NCBI GenBank assembly: GCA_965213845.1
Contig: CBDCAI010000005.1
Location: forward strand, 919,144-983,143
Source: JBBROS01 sp965213845
Lineage (GTDB): Bacteria > Pseudomonadota > Alphaproteobacteria > Acetobacterales > Acetobacteraceae
Direction of reading: 5' to 3'
DNA length: 64,000 bases
Shown here: one piece after another, positions 39,493 to 47,230 of the stretch
How positions within the stretch are numbered: position 1 is the first letter of the stretch
Layout of the letters: every line of letters starts with the position of its first letter
Translations under genes and position numbers: made by a program
The notes under the pieces: generated by a model
The model's database searches: none
What the model saw: the letters and a program-made list of their open reading frames with translations, nothing else
Told to the model about the DNA's origin: nothing

Positions 39493-40386
39493 CTACCTGG
39501 CCGGCTCCAGCGTGCGGGCCGGGGTGTCGAAGAACTTGTTCTTCAGGCCTTTCTGGTTCTCGTAGATGGAGCCGCCGAGATCGGCCGGCGGCAGCGGCAG
39601 CCGCACCGGGACGGCGGTCAGGCGGGGCACGATGCTGTCCGCGTGCCCGGCCGCCATCAGCGCGTCGTACTCCGCCATGCCGGGCGGGAAGCCCAGCAGC
39701 GGCCAGGCGTCCGCGGCGCGGAACTGGAACAGCAGCAGGCGCCGCGCCTTGGCCGAGGTGTTGGGCGCGGAGCCGTGCACGGCGCGGACGTGGTGGATGG
39801 TGATCGACCCGGCGGGCCCCAGCAGCGGAACGGCGCGGGCGTAGTCCACCTCGCGCTTGCCGGGGTCCATGGCGCCACAGAAGCGGCCCTCTGCGTGGTG
39901 GTCGAACACCGGGCCCTTGTGCGTGCCGGGGATGACCATCAGCGGCCCGTTCTCCAGCTCCATGTCGTCCATCATCAGCCCCACGGCGCACAGGTCGTCG
40001 TTCGTGTGGGGGTAGAAGGCCCAGTCCTGGTGCCATTCCACGGCGGCGCCGAAGCCTGCGGACTTCATGTTCAGCTTGGCCGTGTCGAACCGGATGTCGG
40101 GCCCGAGCAGCGGCGAGAGCGCGGCCATGACCTTCGCGTGCTTCACCAGGCGGCCATAGGCCTCGTGGTGCAGATGCGGCGTCTTGATGCGGCGGACGCG
40201 GGGTTCGGCCGCGGTATGGCTGTCCTCCAGGTCGTAGACGGCGTCGTGCCTGTCGATGGCGGCCGATTTCCGCACGAAGTCGTCCGTGACGGCGCGCAGT
40301 TCGGTGATCTCCGCGGCCGAGAGGATGCCGGGGACCACGATGGCGCCGACGTCGTGGTACTCCGCGATCTGCTGACGGGTGAGCAT
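39493..40386 (-). CDS. Phytanoyl-CoA dioxygenase (PhyH) family Fe(II)/2-oxoglutarate oxygenase
   Basis: A 297-residue protein of the double-stranded beta-helix oxygenase family. The HxD iron ligands are in VEWHQDWAFYPHTNDD, and the distal His is in HHVRAVHGSAPNTS, where the Arg of ARRLLLFQF may bind 2-oxoglutarate. Such enzymes hydroxylate unactivated carbons of small molecules. It lies ten bases after a solute-binding protein gene on the same strand, so the oxygenase substrate may be what that protein imports. Confidence 0.82.
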   Translation of the reverse strand: MLTRQQIAEYHDVGAIVVPGILSAAEITELRAVTDDFVRKSAAIDRHDAVYDLEDSHTAAEPRVRRIKTPHLHHEAYGRLVKHAKVMAALSPLLGPDIRFDTAKLNMKSAGFGAAVEWHQDWAFYPHTNDDLCAVGLMMDDMELENGPLMVIPGTHKGPVFDHHAEGRFCGAMDPGKREVDYARAVPLLGPAGSITIHHVRAVHGSAPNTSAKARRLLLFQFRAADAWPLLGFPPGMAEYDALMAAGHADSIVPRLTAVPVRLPLPPADLGGSIYENQKGLKNKFFDTPARTLEPAR

Positions 40387-40396
40387 GTCGGTCTCC

Positions 40397-41728
40397 CTAC
40401 TTATAGTAGCGGCTGACGCCGCGGACGGCCTGGCGGATGCTGTCGTCGGGCGTGCTCTCGCCGGTGACGACGCGGGCGAACATGTCCACCAGCACCCAGT
40501 CGTTCAGCACGGAGCCGGCGGCCGCGTTGATCGGGCCCGAGAACCCGTCATGGAACGGGGTGTCCATCGCGCCCCTGAACACGGCGAGCTTCGGGTCGCT
40601 GTCCCACACGGCGCTGCCGGCATAGGCGCGCAGCGGCTGCGACCAGTAGCCCAGGCAGCCCGTCAGCCATTTGTCGTATTGCGGCGCCTCCATCATGAAG
40701 CGCAGGTACTGCTTGGCGGCGTTGGGCGCCTTGCTGTGCTTGAACACCATGGCGTTCAGAACCAGGCAGGACTCCGGGCTTTTGGTCGCGGCGCCGAACG
40801 GCATGGAGCTGTGGTCCATGTCGGCCGCGACCGCGTTCTGCTTGGCGTCCTTCGACGTCTTCGCGCTGTAGTAGATGCTGACGCCGTTCTGGGTCAGCGA
40901 GATTTCGCCCGCCGCGAAGGACTGGTTGTTGCTGGCGCCGTTCCACGACATGGTGCCGGGGATCATCGTCTCCTGCATCGCGCGGGCGTAGTCGATCGCC
41001 TGGCGCGTCTCGCGGCTGTCGAGCGCCACGTGGCCGTCATCGTCCACCAGCCGTGCGCCGTGGGCCCAAAGCAGCCAGTTGGCGTAGTTGGGCGCGTCGC
41101 CTGGGGCGTGCGACAGGGCAAAGCCGCAGGGGTGGCCGTTCTTCTTCAGCGCGCGGCAGAGCGTCAGGAACTGCTGCAGGTCGTCCGGCACCTTGTCGAA
41201 CCCGGCCTCCTTGATGTGCGAGACGCGGTAGTTGCAGGGGCCGGTCGTGCCGCCCATGGGAAGGCCGATCCAGTCCTTGCCGCGCCACGCCTTGCCGTAC
41301 AGCTGCGCGAGGTCCGACCAGCCGCCGTATTTGCGGCCCAGGTACTCCGCCGTCTCGGTCAGCGGGATGATGCTTTCGGCGAAGATGTGCGGGTCCGGGC
41401 CGAAGCCGATGACGATGTCGGGCCCGGCGCCGGTGTTGGCGACGACGGCGGTCTGCACCGGCATGTCGGGCCAGGCGACGTAGTCCACGCGCACCTCGAC
41501 CCCGGTCTTGTCCGTGAAGGCGCGGCTGTTGGCGGTGAAGATCGCCTCGTCGGGGTCGATGTACTTGGCGGGGCGCAGCACGCGCAGGCGGGCGCCGGGT
41601 TCGATCGGCAGGTTGGGCTCCGGCGTGTCGGCGATGGCGACGGCGGCCTGGGCCCCGCCCGGGACGGCCGATGCGGCGAGCAGTCCGGCCCCGAGCCCAA
41701 GCGTGCCCCGGCGGGTGATGATGGCCAT
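40397..41728 (-). CDS. ABC transporter sugar-type (family 1) solute-binding protein
   Basis: A 443-residue periplasmic binding protein. The leader begins with TRRGTLGLGAGLLAASAVPG and ends at AQAA; the twin Arg suggests Tat export. The mature chain has the family 1 pattern (AFTDKTGVEVRVDYVAW ... VIGFGPDPHIFAESIIPL ... FAAGEISLTQNGVSIYYSA). No permease or ATPase gene lies next to it in this window, so the membrane components are elsewhere. It is the first gene of a two-gene unit with the PhyH oxygenase. Confidence 0.85.
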   Translation of the reverse strand: MAIITRRGTLGLGAGLLAASAVPGGAQAAVAIADTPEPNLPIEPGARLRVLRPAKYIDPDEAIFTANSRAFTDKTGVEVRVDYVAWPDMPVQTAVVANTGAGPDIVIGFGPDPHIFAESIIPLTETAEYLGRKYGGWSDLAQLYGKAWRGKDWIGLPMGGTTGPCNYRVSHIKEAGFDKVPDDLQQFLTLCRALKKNGHPCGFALSHAPGDAPNYANWLLWAHGARLVDDDGHVALDSRETRQAIDYARAMQETMIPGTMSWNGASNNQSFAAGEISLTQNGVSIYYSAKTSKDAKQNAVAADMDHSSMPFGAATKSPESCLVLNAMVFKHSKAPNAAKQYLRFMMEAPQYDKWLTGCLGYWSQPLRAYAGSAVWDSDPKLAVFRGAMDTPFHDGFSGPINAAAGSVLNDWVLVDMFARVVTGESTPDDSIRQAVRGVSRYYK

Positions 41729-41869
41729 GAACGTCCTCCAGTCTTTCGCGGTCTTGCTGCCGCGCGGGGAGTTTAGGCACGCGCCCGGGCGGGCGTCGAT
41801 GACGAAGTGCCGGCCGTCCGCGGCTCCGGCCCGTCTTGACAGTGCCGCTACGAACGCTTGGATGGGGGC

Positions 41870-42232
41870 ATGCGCCGTCTTTTCATTCCCGCCTGCGTCC
41901 TGGGTCTACCTTTGCTCGTTGCCGCGTGCGGGGCGGACGCGCCGCCGTCGCCGCGCCTGGCCGACCGCGAGGCGTGCAGCGCGGGGGCGACGGCGGCGGT
42001 GGACAAGACGAACGCGAAGCGGGCGCTGACCTGGTTCGCGGCCCCGGTGACGCGCTGGGGCCAGGTGGACGACAACCGGGACGCCTGCATGGCGGCCAAG
42101 GGCTGGGGGCGGACCCGGGCCTGCACGGACGAGGAGCGGCGGCAGGGGAGCAAGGTCGCCACACGGACCGTGACGGCGGACGGGGTGCGCTGCACCGAGC
42201 CGGACCGCCCCGTCTTGAGCATCAGGTCTTGA
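41870..42232 (+). CDS. Small cysteine-containing lipoprotein
   Basis: A 120-residue protein with a lipobox, LLVAACG, at about residues 14-20. The mature domain has further cysteines (EACSAG, DACMAA, RACTDEE, VRCTEP) that could form two disulfides. I do not recognise the family. ATG at 41870 follows GGGGG; a TTG at 41858 is less likely. The last residues and stop codon lie inside a 14-base tandem repeat, so the C-terminus (VLSIRS) would vary with repeat number. Confidence 0.65.
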   Translation: MRRLFIPACVLGLPLLVAACGADAPPSPRLADREACSAGATAAVDKTNAKRALTWFAAPVTRWGQVDDNRDACMAAKGWGRTRACTDEERRQGSKVATRTVTADGVRCTEPDRPVLSIRS

Positions 42233-42281
42233 GCATCAGGTCTTGAGCGTCAGGCCGTGAGCATCGGGCCGTGAGCATCAG
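42212..42281. repeat. Five tandem copies of a 14-bp unit bridging two genes
   Basis: Units at 42212, 42226, 42240, 42254 and 42268 follow the pattern G(T/C)C(T/G)TGAGC(A/G)TC(A/G)G. The lipoprotein's stop codon is in unit two and the GTG start of the CoA-transferase is in unit five. Because 14 is not a multiple of three, gain or loss of a unit would shift the reading relation between the two genes. Confidence 0.9.
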
Positions 42282-43467
42282 GCCGCTCGACGGGGTGCGG
42301 GTGATCGAGATCGCCAGCTTCATCGCGGGGCCGTTCTGTGCCGCGCAGCTGGCGGAGTTCGGGGCGGCGGTGACGAAGTTCGAGCTGCCGGGGGTGGGCG
42401 ACCCGCTGCGCCGGTTCGGCACGCCCTCGCCCGCGGGCGACTCGCTGCCGTGGCTGAGCGAGTGCCGCAACAAGCGGGCCGCCACGCTGGACATCCGCAC
42501 GCCCGAGGGTGCTGCGCTGCTGCTGCGCCTGGTGGCCGACGCCGACGTGCTGGTGGAGAACTTCCAGCCGGGCACGCTGGAGCGGTGGGGCCTGGGGTGG
42601 GACGTGCTGCATGCCGCCAACCCGCGCCTGGTGATGGTGCGGATCAGCGGCTACGGGCAGACCGGGCCCTATGCCGGCCGGCCGGGGTTCGGGCGGATCG
42701 GCAATGCGTTCGGGGGCCTGTCGTTCCTGGCCGGGTATCCCGACCGGGCGCCGGTCACGCCGGGGTCGGCCACGATCCCGGACTATCTGGCCGGGCTGTA
42801 CGGCGCGCTGGGCGCCGTGATGGCGCTGCGGGCGCGGGACACGACGAACGAGGGCCAGGTGGTGGATATCGGGCTCTACGAGCCGGTGTTCCGCATATTG
42901 GACGAGCTGGCGGCCAAGTATCACCAGGACGGCACGGTGCGGCAGCGGATGGGGCCGGGGACCGTCAACGTGGTGCCGCACAGCCACTATCCCACGCGCG
43001 ACAACCGCTGGGTGGCGATCGCCTGCACCAGCGACAAGATTTTCGCCCGGCTGGCCGGGGCCATGGCGCAGCCGGACCTGGCCGGCCCCGGCCGCTGGGG
43101 CACGCTGGCGGCGCGGGAGCGGGACCGGGCGCAGGTGGATGCCAAGGTGGGCGCCTGGACCGCGGACCTGTCGCGCGACGACGTGCTGGCGGTGTGCGCG
43201 GAGCACGAGGTGCCGTGCGGTCCGGTGTATGCGATCGACGAGATTTTCGCCGACCCGCATTACGCCGCGCGCGGCAACATCGCTTTCATCGACGACGCCC
43301 GGGCCGGGCGGACGGCGGTGCCGGCGCCGGTGCCGCGCCTGTCGGCCACGCCGGGCCGCATCGACCATCTGGGCCCGGCGCTGGGGGCGGACACGGAGGC
43401 AGTCTACGCCGCGCTCGGCGTGCAGGCGGCCGAGCTTGCGATGCTGCGGGCGAAGGGGGTGGTCTGA
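42271..43467 (+). CDS. CaiB/BaiF (class III) CoA-transferase
   Basis: A 398-residue enzyme that moves CoA between carboxylic acids. The family pattern is complete: PLDGVRVIEIASFIAGPFCA, then NKRAATLDI, VENFQPGTLERWGLG, RISGYGQTGPYAGRPGFGRI, and TIPDYLAGLYGALG, which holds the likely catalytic Asp. Formyl-CoA transferase and frc-type proteins are near relatives; the acid substrate is unknown. The GTG start lies in the last unit of a 14-base tandem repeat and no good ribosome site is seen, so translation may depend on coupling to the lipoprotein. Confidence 0.85.
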   Translation: MSIRPLDGVRVIEIASFIAGPFCAAQLAEFGAAVTKFELPGVGDPLRRFGTPSPAGDSLPWLSECRNKRAATLDIRTPEGAALLLRLVADADVLVENFQPGTLERWGLGWDVLHAANPRLVMVRISGYGQTGPYAGRPGFGRIGNAFGGLSFLAGYPDRAPVTPGSATIPDYLAGLYGALGAVMALRARDTTNEGQVVDIGLYEPVFRILDELAAKYHQDGTVRQRMGPGTVNVVPHSHYPTRDNRWVAIACTSDKIFARLAGAMAQPDLAGPGRWGTLAARERDRAQVDAKVGAWTADLSRDDVLAVCAEHEVPCGPVYAIDEIFADPHYAARGNIAFIDDARAGRTAVPAPVPRLSATPGRIDHLGPALGADTEAVYAALGVQAAELAMLRAKGVV

Positions 43468-43704
43468 ATGTCGCCATCGACCCAGGTGATCCTGAGCGGC
43501 CTGCTGACGTTCGGCGCCCCGCTGGCCCTGGCGGTGCGGGAGCTGTTCGTGCTGCGCCGGCCGCCGCGGGGGGGTTGGACCCCGCCGCCGCCATCGCCCG
43601 AGCCGACACCGGTGGGACCGCGGCCGCTGCCGGACTGCCTCATCCCCAGGCCGTGGCCGCAGGAGACCGAGCCGACCCGTCCGCGCGTGCTCGAGGACGC
43701 CTGA
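43468..43704 (+). CDS. Small single-helix membrane protein
   Basis: A 78-residue protein with one transmembrane helix (about 7-28, VILSGLLTFGAPLALAVREL) followed by an Arg/Pro-rich tail (PPRGGWTPPPPSPEP, LPDCLIPRPWP). Its ATG directly follows the CoA-transferase stop, so it is co-translated. The family and role are unknown to me. Confidence 0.5.
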   Translation: MSPSTQVILSGLLTFGAPLALAVRELFVLRRPPRGGWTPPPPSPEPTPVGPRPLPDCLIPRPWPQETEPTRPRVLEDA

Positions 43705-43750
43705 GCCGACAGGGGCGTGCGGGGGGTTGAATGCTCCTGGCGAGGGCTTA

Positions 43751-43765
43751 TGTTGCACTGCAACA
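43751..43765. promoter_or_regulatory. 15-base palindrome upstream of a small ORF
   Basis: TGTTGCACTGCAACA is a perfect seven-base inverted repeat around one central base, 60 bases before the next ORF. TGC-rich dyads like this are used by PhaR-type regulators of phasin genes in alphaproteobacteria; that link is inference. Confidence 0.45.
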
Positions 43766-43824
43766 GAGGTTGGAAACGTTCTTGGTCACACCCCCGGCAC
43801 GCCGGATGACGAAGGATGATGCTC

Positions 43825-44022
43825 ATGTCAATGCCCGACCTCGCTGGCCAGTCGCTGTTCCAGCTGCATGACGCGAACCGCATGATCGCCGAGACGATCG
43901 CCGCCGCGTTCCGGCGCCGGACGCCCGTCGTGGCGCAGTCCGACAGCCTTTCCGGGCCGCGGCTGCTGGACCAGGAGCCGGGGCTGCGGCAGGAAGCCGG
44001 GATGGCCGCCCGTCACGGCTGA
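43825..44022 (+). CDS. Small helical protein of unknown function
   Basis: A protein of about 65 residues. The stretch LFQLHDANRMIAETIAAAFR (about 10-29) would make an amphipathic helix; the rest is polar. In-frame ATGs occur at 43816, 43819, 43825 and 43831, and GAAGG at 43811-43815 fits 43825 best. A perfect palindrome lies upstream. A very small phasin-like or regulatory peptide is conceivable, but there is no family match I recognise. Confidence 0.45.
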   Translation: MSMPDLAGQSLFQLHDANRMIAETIAAAFRRRTPVVAQSDSLSGPRLLDQEPGLRQEAGMAARHG

Positions 44023-44076
44023 GGCTCCGTAGGGTGGCAAGCTGGGGCGAGCACTTCACCCAGCCTGCCGCCGAGA

Positions 44077-44940
44077 TCAGTGCGCAGGTGCGAAGGGCAT
44101 TCCCGTCTCGATGGGCAGCGCCGGGTCGCGGCTCCATTCGTTCCAGGACCCGAAGTACATCCGCACGTCCGTGATCCCGGCTGCCTTCAAGGCGACAAGG
44201 GTGTTGGACGCCCGCGCGCCCTTGAAGCAGTACAGCACGACCGGCGTGCCGGGGCCGACGCCCGCCGTGTGGGCTTCGGCCAGGATCTCGTCGGGCGTCT
44301 TGAACATGGGGCCGGCAGCGGTGGGCTTCATCAGGCGATACCATTCCAGCCAGCGGGCACCGGGGATGCGGCCCTTGCGGGGGCAGAAGTCAGGTCCGTA
44401 GGGGCTGGAGCTGGTGCCGATCCACTCGTCGACGTCACGGACATCGAGCTTGACGACGGCCGGGTCGGCGATGGCGGACAGCATGCCGGCCACGTCGACC
44501 ATCATGCTGGCGCCCTTGTCGGACAGCGGGAAGGTCTTGGGCGTGGGGGTCGTTGCGTCCGTGCTGACTGGCATGCCGGCTGCGGTCCAGGCCTGGAAGC
44601 CGCCATGCAGGACCATGGCGCTCTCGTAGCCGAGCCAGGTGAGCAGAAAGTAGCCGCGGCAGGACTGGCCGAAACCGGAGTTCATGCTGCCCTCGTAGCA
44701 GACGGCGGTCTCGGCGCCCGAGAGGCCCAGGGCGCCGAAGGCCTCGGCGAACTTGCCGCGGAGCTCCGCCATGCCCTCGGGCGTGGACGTCGCGAGAAAA
44801 GTGAAGATGTCGTGCAGGTTCACCGCGCCGGGGATGTGACCGGCAGCGTAGGCCTCGGGCGACCGCGTGTCGATCACCACGACGTTCGGCCCCATCATGG
44901 TCTGCAGCTCGGCGGGCGTCACAAGAACCTTGTCGGTCAT
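44077..44940 (-). CDS. Rhodanese-type sulfurtransferase (two-domain)
   Basis: A 287-residue protein with two rhodanese domains. The first (about 5-125) is the non-catalytic type (VVIDTRSPEAYAAGHIPGAV). The second has DVRDVDEWIG and the active-site loop YCFKGARAS with Cys 238, which would carry a persulfide. The loop CFKGAR differs from the CRTGxR/CGSGVT loops of classical rhodanese and 3-mercaptopyruvate sulfurtransferase. It is the last gene of the OsmC/flavoprotein/ferredoxin operon, 67 bases after the ferredoxin, so its sulfur donor may be the product of that pathway. Confidence 0.85.
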   Translation of the reverse strand: MTDKVLVTPAELQTMMGPNVVVIDTRSPEAYAAGHIPGAVNLHDIFTFLATSTPEGMAELRGKFAEAFGALGLSGAETAVCYEGSMNSGFGQSCRGYFLLTWLGYESAMVLHGGFQAWTAAGMPVSTDATTPTPKTFPLSDKGASMMVDVAGMLSAIADPAVVKLDVRDVDEWIGTSSSPYGPDFCPRKGRIPGARWLEWYRLMKPTAAGPMFKTPDEILAEAHTAGVGPGTPVVLYCFKGARASNTLVALKAAGITDVRMYFGSWNEWSRDPALPIETGMPFAPAH

Positions 44941-45007
44941 CGGCTCGTCTCCTTGGTGGGCGTCAGTGACGGGTGTGTCAGGCGGGCGTGTGTCGGGACG
45001 GGCTAGG

Positions 45008-45307
45008 TCAGGGCAGGCTTACCCGGATGCCGTCCAGCGCCGGAACGAGGCGAATCTGGCAGCTCAGCCGGGAGGTGGGCTGCAGGTCGAACACGGTGTC
45101 GAGCATCGCCTCCTCGTCGTCGTTCGGCGCAGGGAGCTTGGCCGCCCATGCGGGATCGACGACGACGTGGCAGGTGGCGCAGGCCAGCGAGCCCTCGCAG
45201 TCGCCGGTGACGAGCCCGGCGCGCTGGGCGGCGATCATGAGGCTGGTGCCCTCGGGCCCCTGCAGGGCCGTCTCGCCAGTGGGGCCGGCGACGATGGCGC
45301 TGATCAT
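45008..45307 (-). CDS. [2Fe-2S] ferredoxin, adrenodoxin-like
   Basis: A 99-residue electron carrier. The cluster ligands are Cys 37, 43 and 46 in GDCEGSLACATCHVVV (Cx5Cx2C) and Cys 83 in LSCQI, the vertebrate/bacterial adrenodoxin spacing. The acidic stretch PNDDEEAMLD is the partner-binding helix. TTG at 45310 and ATG at 45307 are both possible starts; the ATG begins on the last base of the flavoprotein's stop. It most likely feeds electrons to, or takes them from, the acyl-CoA-dehydrogenase-like protein. Confidence 0.9.
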   Translation of the reverse strand: MISAIVAGPTGETALQGPEGTSLMIAAQRAGLVTGDCEGSLACATCHVVVDPAWAAKLPAPNDDEEAMLDTVFDLQPTSRLSCQIRLVPALDGIRVSLP

Positions 45308-46416
45308 CAATGCACCGCCACGCGGAGCTCCGGCCGATGCAGCTCCTGCCGCAGGTGGCGGACCGAAGGGGTGATGATCGCGACGAACTGCGCCTCGCGG
45401 ATGCGGCGATTGACCGGCGAGCCCTCGAGATACCCGCGGGAGCCCGCATGCATCAGGGCGGCCTGCGCGGCATCCAGCGCCAGCTCGCTGCAGCGCAGCC
45501 GGGCCTGCAGGACGGCGCGGAGGTATTCGGGGGCCTGCTCCAGGGGGGTCGCGGCCAGGCGGTCGACCTCGGCCTCGAGCGCGGCGAGGTCGGCCGAGAC
45601 GTCGTCGGGGCGGCGGGCGAGGTACTTGTTGCTGTGGCCGTGGGTGATGTCGGCCTGGTGCATCAGGCCGATGCAGGCGCGGATCACGCCGAGGCCCATG
45701 CCGGTCTGCAGCAGGATGAAGCCGGCCTTGATGCGGCGGACCATGTCGCCCAGCGGGTCCGCCAGCAGCCGGTCGTCGGCGATGAAGGCGTGGCGGAACA
45801 GGACGGTGTAGGTCCCGGTGCCTTCCAGCGCCACGAAGCGGGCGTTCTGGCGGATCTCGACCCCGTCATGGCCGCAGCGGAACATGGCCATGATCCGGTG
45901 GCCCGGCCGGTCCGCGTCCTCGAACACGGTGCCGAACAGGTGGCCGTCGCCGAGGTTGCTGACCCAGGGCAGCACGCCCGACACGTCGTAGCCGCCGGGC
46001 ACGCGGCGGCCGCGCAGCTTCAGCGGCTCGATGCCCGAGAAGGCCTTCATCGGGTTGGACAGGCCGGTGCCGCCCATCGTCTCGCCACGGGCCAGGCCGG
46101 GCTGCAGGGCATGGCGGAGCGCATGGTTGTCCGACTGCTCGAGATACCAGCCGGCGGCGTCCTGGCACCAGGTGCAGAACGCGGTGGACATGCAGGTTTC
46201 GCCGACCTGCGCCATGCGTTGCACCGCGGTGCCGATGGACGGGCGCGCCGCATGCCCGGCCAGGTGGGCGGAGAACAGCCCGGCCCCGCCCAGGGCCCGC
46301 ATGGCCTCGGCGGGGTAGAGTCCCTCGTGGTCGATGCGCCGGACCAACGGCTCGAGGTCGCTCGCGATCACGGCGGTCAGCCGGTCGTCCTGCCTCTCTG
46401 TCGCGGTCTCGGCCAT
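45307..46416 (-). CDS. Acyl-CoA-dehydrogenase-fold flavoprotein (SfnC/DszC-like branch possible)
   Basis: A 369-residue protein with the three-part acyl-CoA dehydrogenase fold: helical N-terminus (EGLYPAEAMRALGGAGLFSA), middle beta domain (GTGLSNPMKAFSGIEPLKLR ... GYDVSGVLPWVSN), and helical C-terminus (QAALMHAGSRGYLEGSPVNR). The usual catalytic Glu region is not obvious. This fold is also used by FMN-dependent sulfur monooxygenases such as DszC and SfnC. Its place between OsmC and a ferredoxin with a downstream sulfurtransferase favours a sulfur-related or persulfide-related oxidation over ordinary beta-oxidation, but the substrate is unknown. Confidence 0.72.
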   Translation of the reverse strand: MAETATERQDDRLTAVIASDLEPLVRRIDHEGLYPAEAMRALGGAGLFSAHLAGHAARPSIGTAVQRMAQVGETCMSTAFCTWCQDAAGWYLEQSDNHALRHALQPGLARGETMGGTGLSNPMKAFSGIEPLKLRGRRVPGGYDVSGVLPWVSNLGDGHLFGTVFEDADRPGHRIMAMFRCGHDGVEIRQNARFVALEGTGTYTVLFRHAFIADDRLLADPLGDMVRRIKAGFILLQTGMGLGVIRACIGLMHQADITHGHSNKYLARRPDDVSADLAALEAEVDRLAATPLEQAPEYLRAVLQARLRCSELALDAAQAALMHAGSRGYLEGSPVNRRIREAQFVAIITPSVRHLRQELHRPELRVAVH

Positions 46417-46447
46417 GCGGTTGCTCCTGGGTGGGGTCAGGCGGGTC

Positions 46448-46999
46448 TCAGGCGCTGGCGACGTCCAGCGCGACCGGCTTGATGAAGGTGTTGGCGACAG
46501 GGGACCATTTGGTGGCGTGGGCGATCAGCGCATCCACCTCCGCCTTCGGCGCGTCCGCATCGAGGTGCACCTTCACGCGAACGGCGTCGAAGCCGACGGG
46601 CTTGGGCGAAGTGTCGCCGGTGCCCCAGACGGCGGTGATGTTGATGTCGGCCTCCAGCTCGATCTCGAGGCTGCGGACCAGGATGTCGCGGCTGACGGCG
46701 TTGGCGTGGATGCCGACGGCCAGGCACGAGCCGAGTGCGGCGAGCGACGCCTCGGACGGGTTCGGCGCGGTGTCGTCGCCCAGCAGGCCCGGCGGCTCGT
46801 CGACGATGTAGGGCGGCAGGTCGCGGATCATGTTGAGGTGGCGGAAGCGGCCCTCGGCGACGGTGCGGCACTTGAGGGTCTTGATGGCGGCCGGGTTGGC
46901 GCGGCCCTTGGCGATGAGGTCCTCGAGGCCGCCCTTGTCGATGGGGGCGAGGCAGCCGGTCATGGCAGTGGGCGGGGTCTGCTTGATGGTGGCGCTCAT
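46448..46999 (-). CDS. OsmC-family protein
   Basis: A 183-residue protein of the OsmC/Ohr fold. NPSEASLAALGSCLAVGIHA is the conserved motif with the peroxidatic-type Cys; a second cysteine is in TLKCRTVAEG near residue 44, not at the usual CxxD-like later site, so the chemistry may differ from Ohr. The C-terminus has KWSPVANTF, also typical. AAGGAAA precedes the ATG. It is the first gene of the leftward operon, whose promoter overlaps a palindrome next to the divergent TetR gene. Confidence 0.83.
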   Translation of the reverse strand: MSATIKQTPPTAMTGCLAPIDKGGLEDLIAKGRANPAAIKTLKCRTVAEGRFRHLNMIRDLPPYIVDEPPGLLGDDTAPNPSEASLAALGSCLAVGIHANAVSRDILVRSLEIELEADINITAVWGTGDTSPKPVGFDAVRVKVHLDADAPKAEVDALIAHATKWSPVANTFIKPVALDVASA

Positions 47000-47033
47000 G
47001 GCGGTTTCCTTGTTACGGGTTGGGGTTCGTGGA

Positions 47034-47055
47034 CCGGACAGACCGGTCAGTCTAG
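47034..47055. promoter_or_regulatory. Probable TetR-family operator
   Basis: A 22-base dyad centred at GACCGGTC (47041-47048) has outer arms CCGGACA and AGTCTAG that match at most positions on either side. This form, AGACCG.TC.GTCT, is common for TetR regulators of oxidoreductase operons. It lies 35 bases upstream of the osmC start and about 175 bases upstream of tetR, where one site could control both. Confidence 0.6.
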
Positions 47056-47230
47056 TGTAGGCTTTAGCAAGCCTTGTGCCAGTCACAAGCCGGCCAGCGG
47101 CCCGCCCTTGTTTGACCGGCAGGGCCTGTGCAAGGGAGAATGGAGATGTCGGCACGACCCGGGGCCGGCCCCGGATCGACGATGCGACGATGCACGCGCG
47201 ATGGGCAACGACGCCCACCCTGGAGGCACG

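Noticed and set aside
42212..42281. Tandem repeats considered as a CRISPR array
   Set aside because: Units are directly adjacent with no spacers, only 14 bp long, and no cas gene is present. The same applies to the other tandem arrays.
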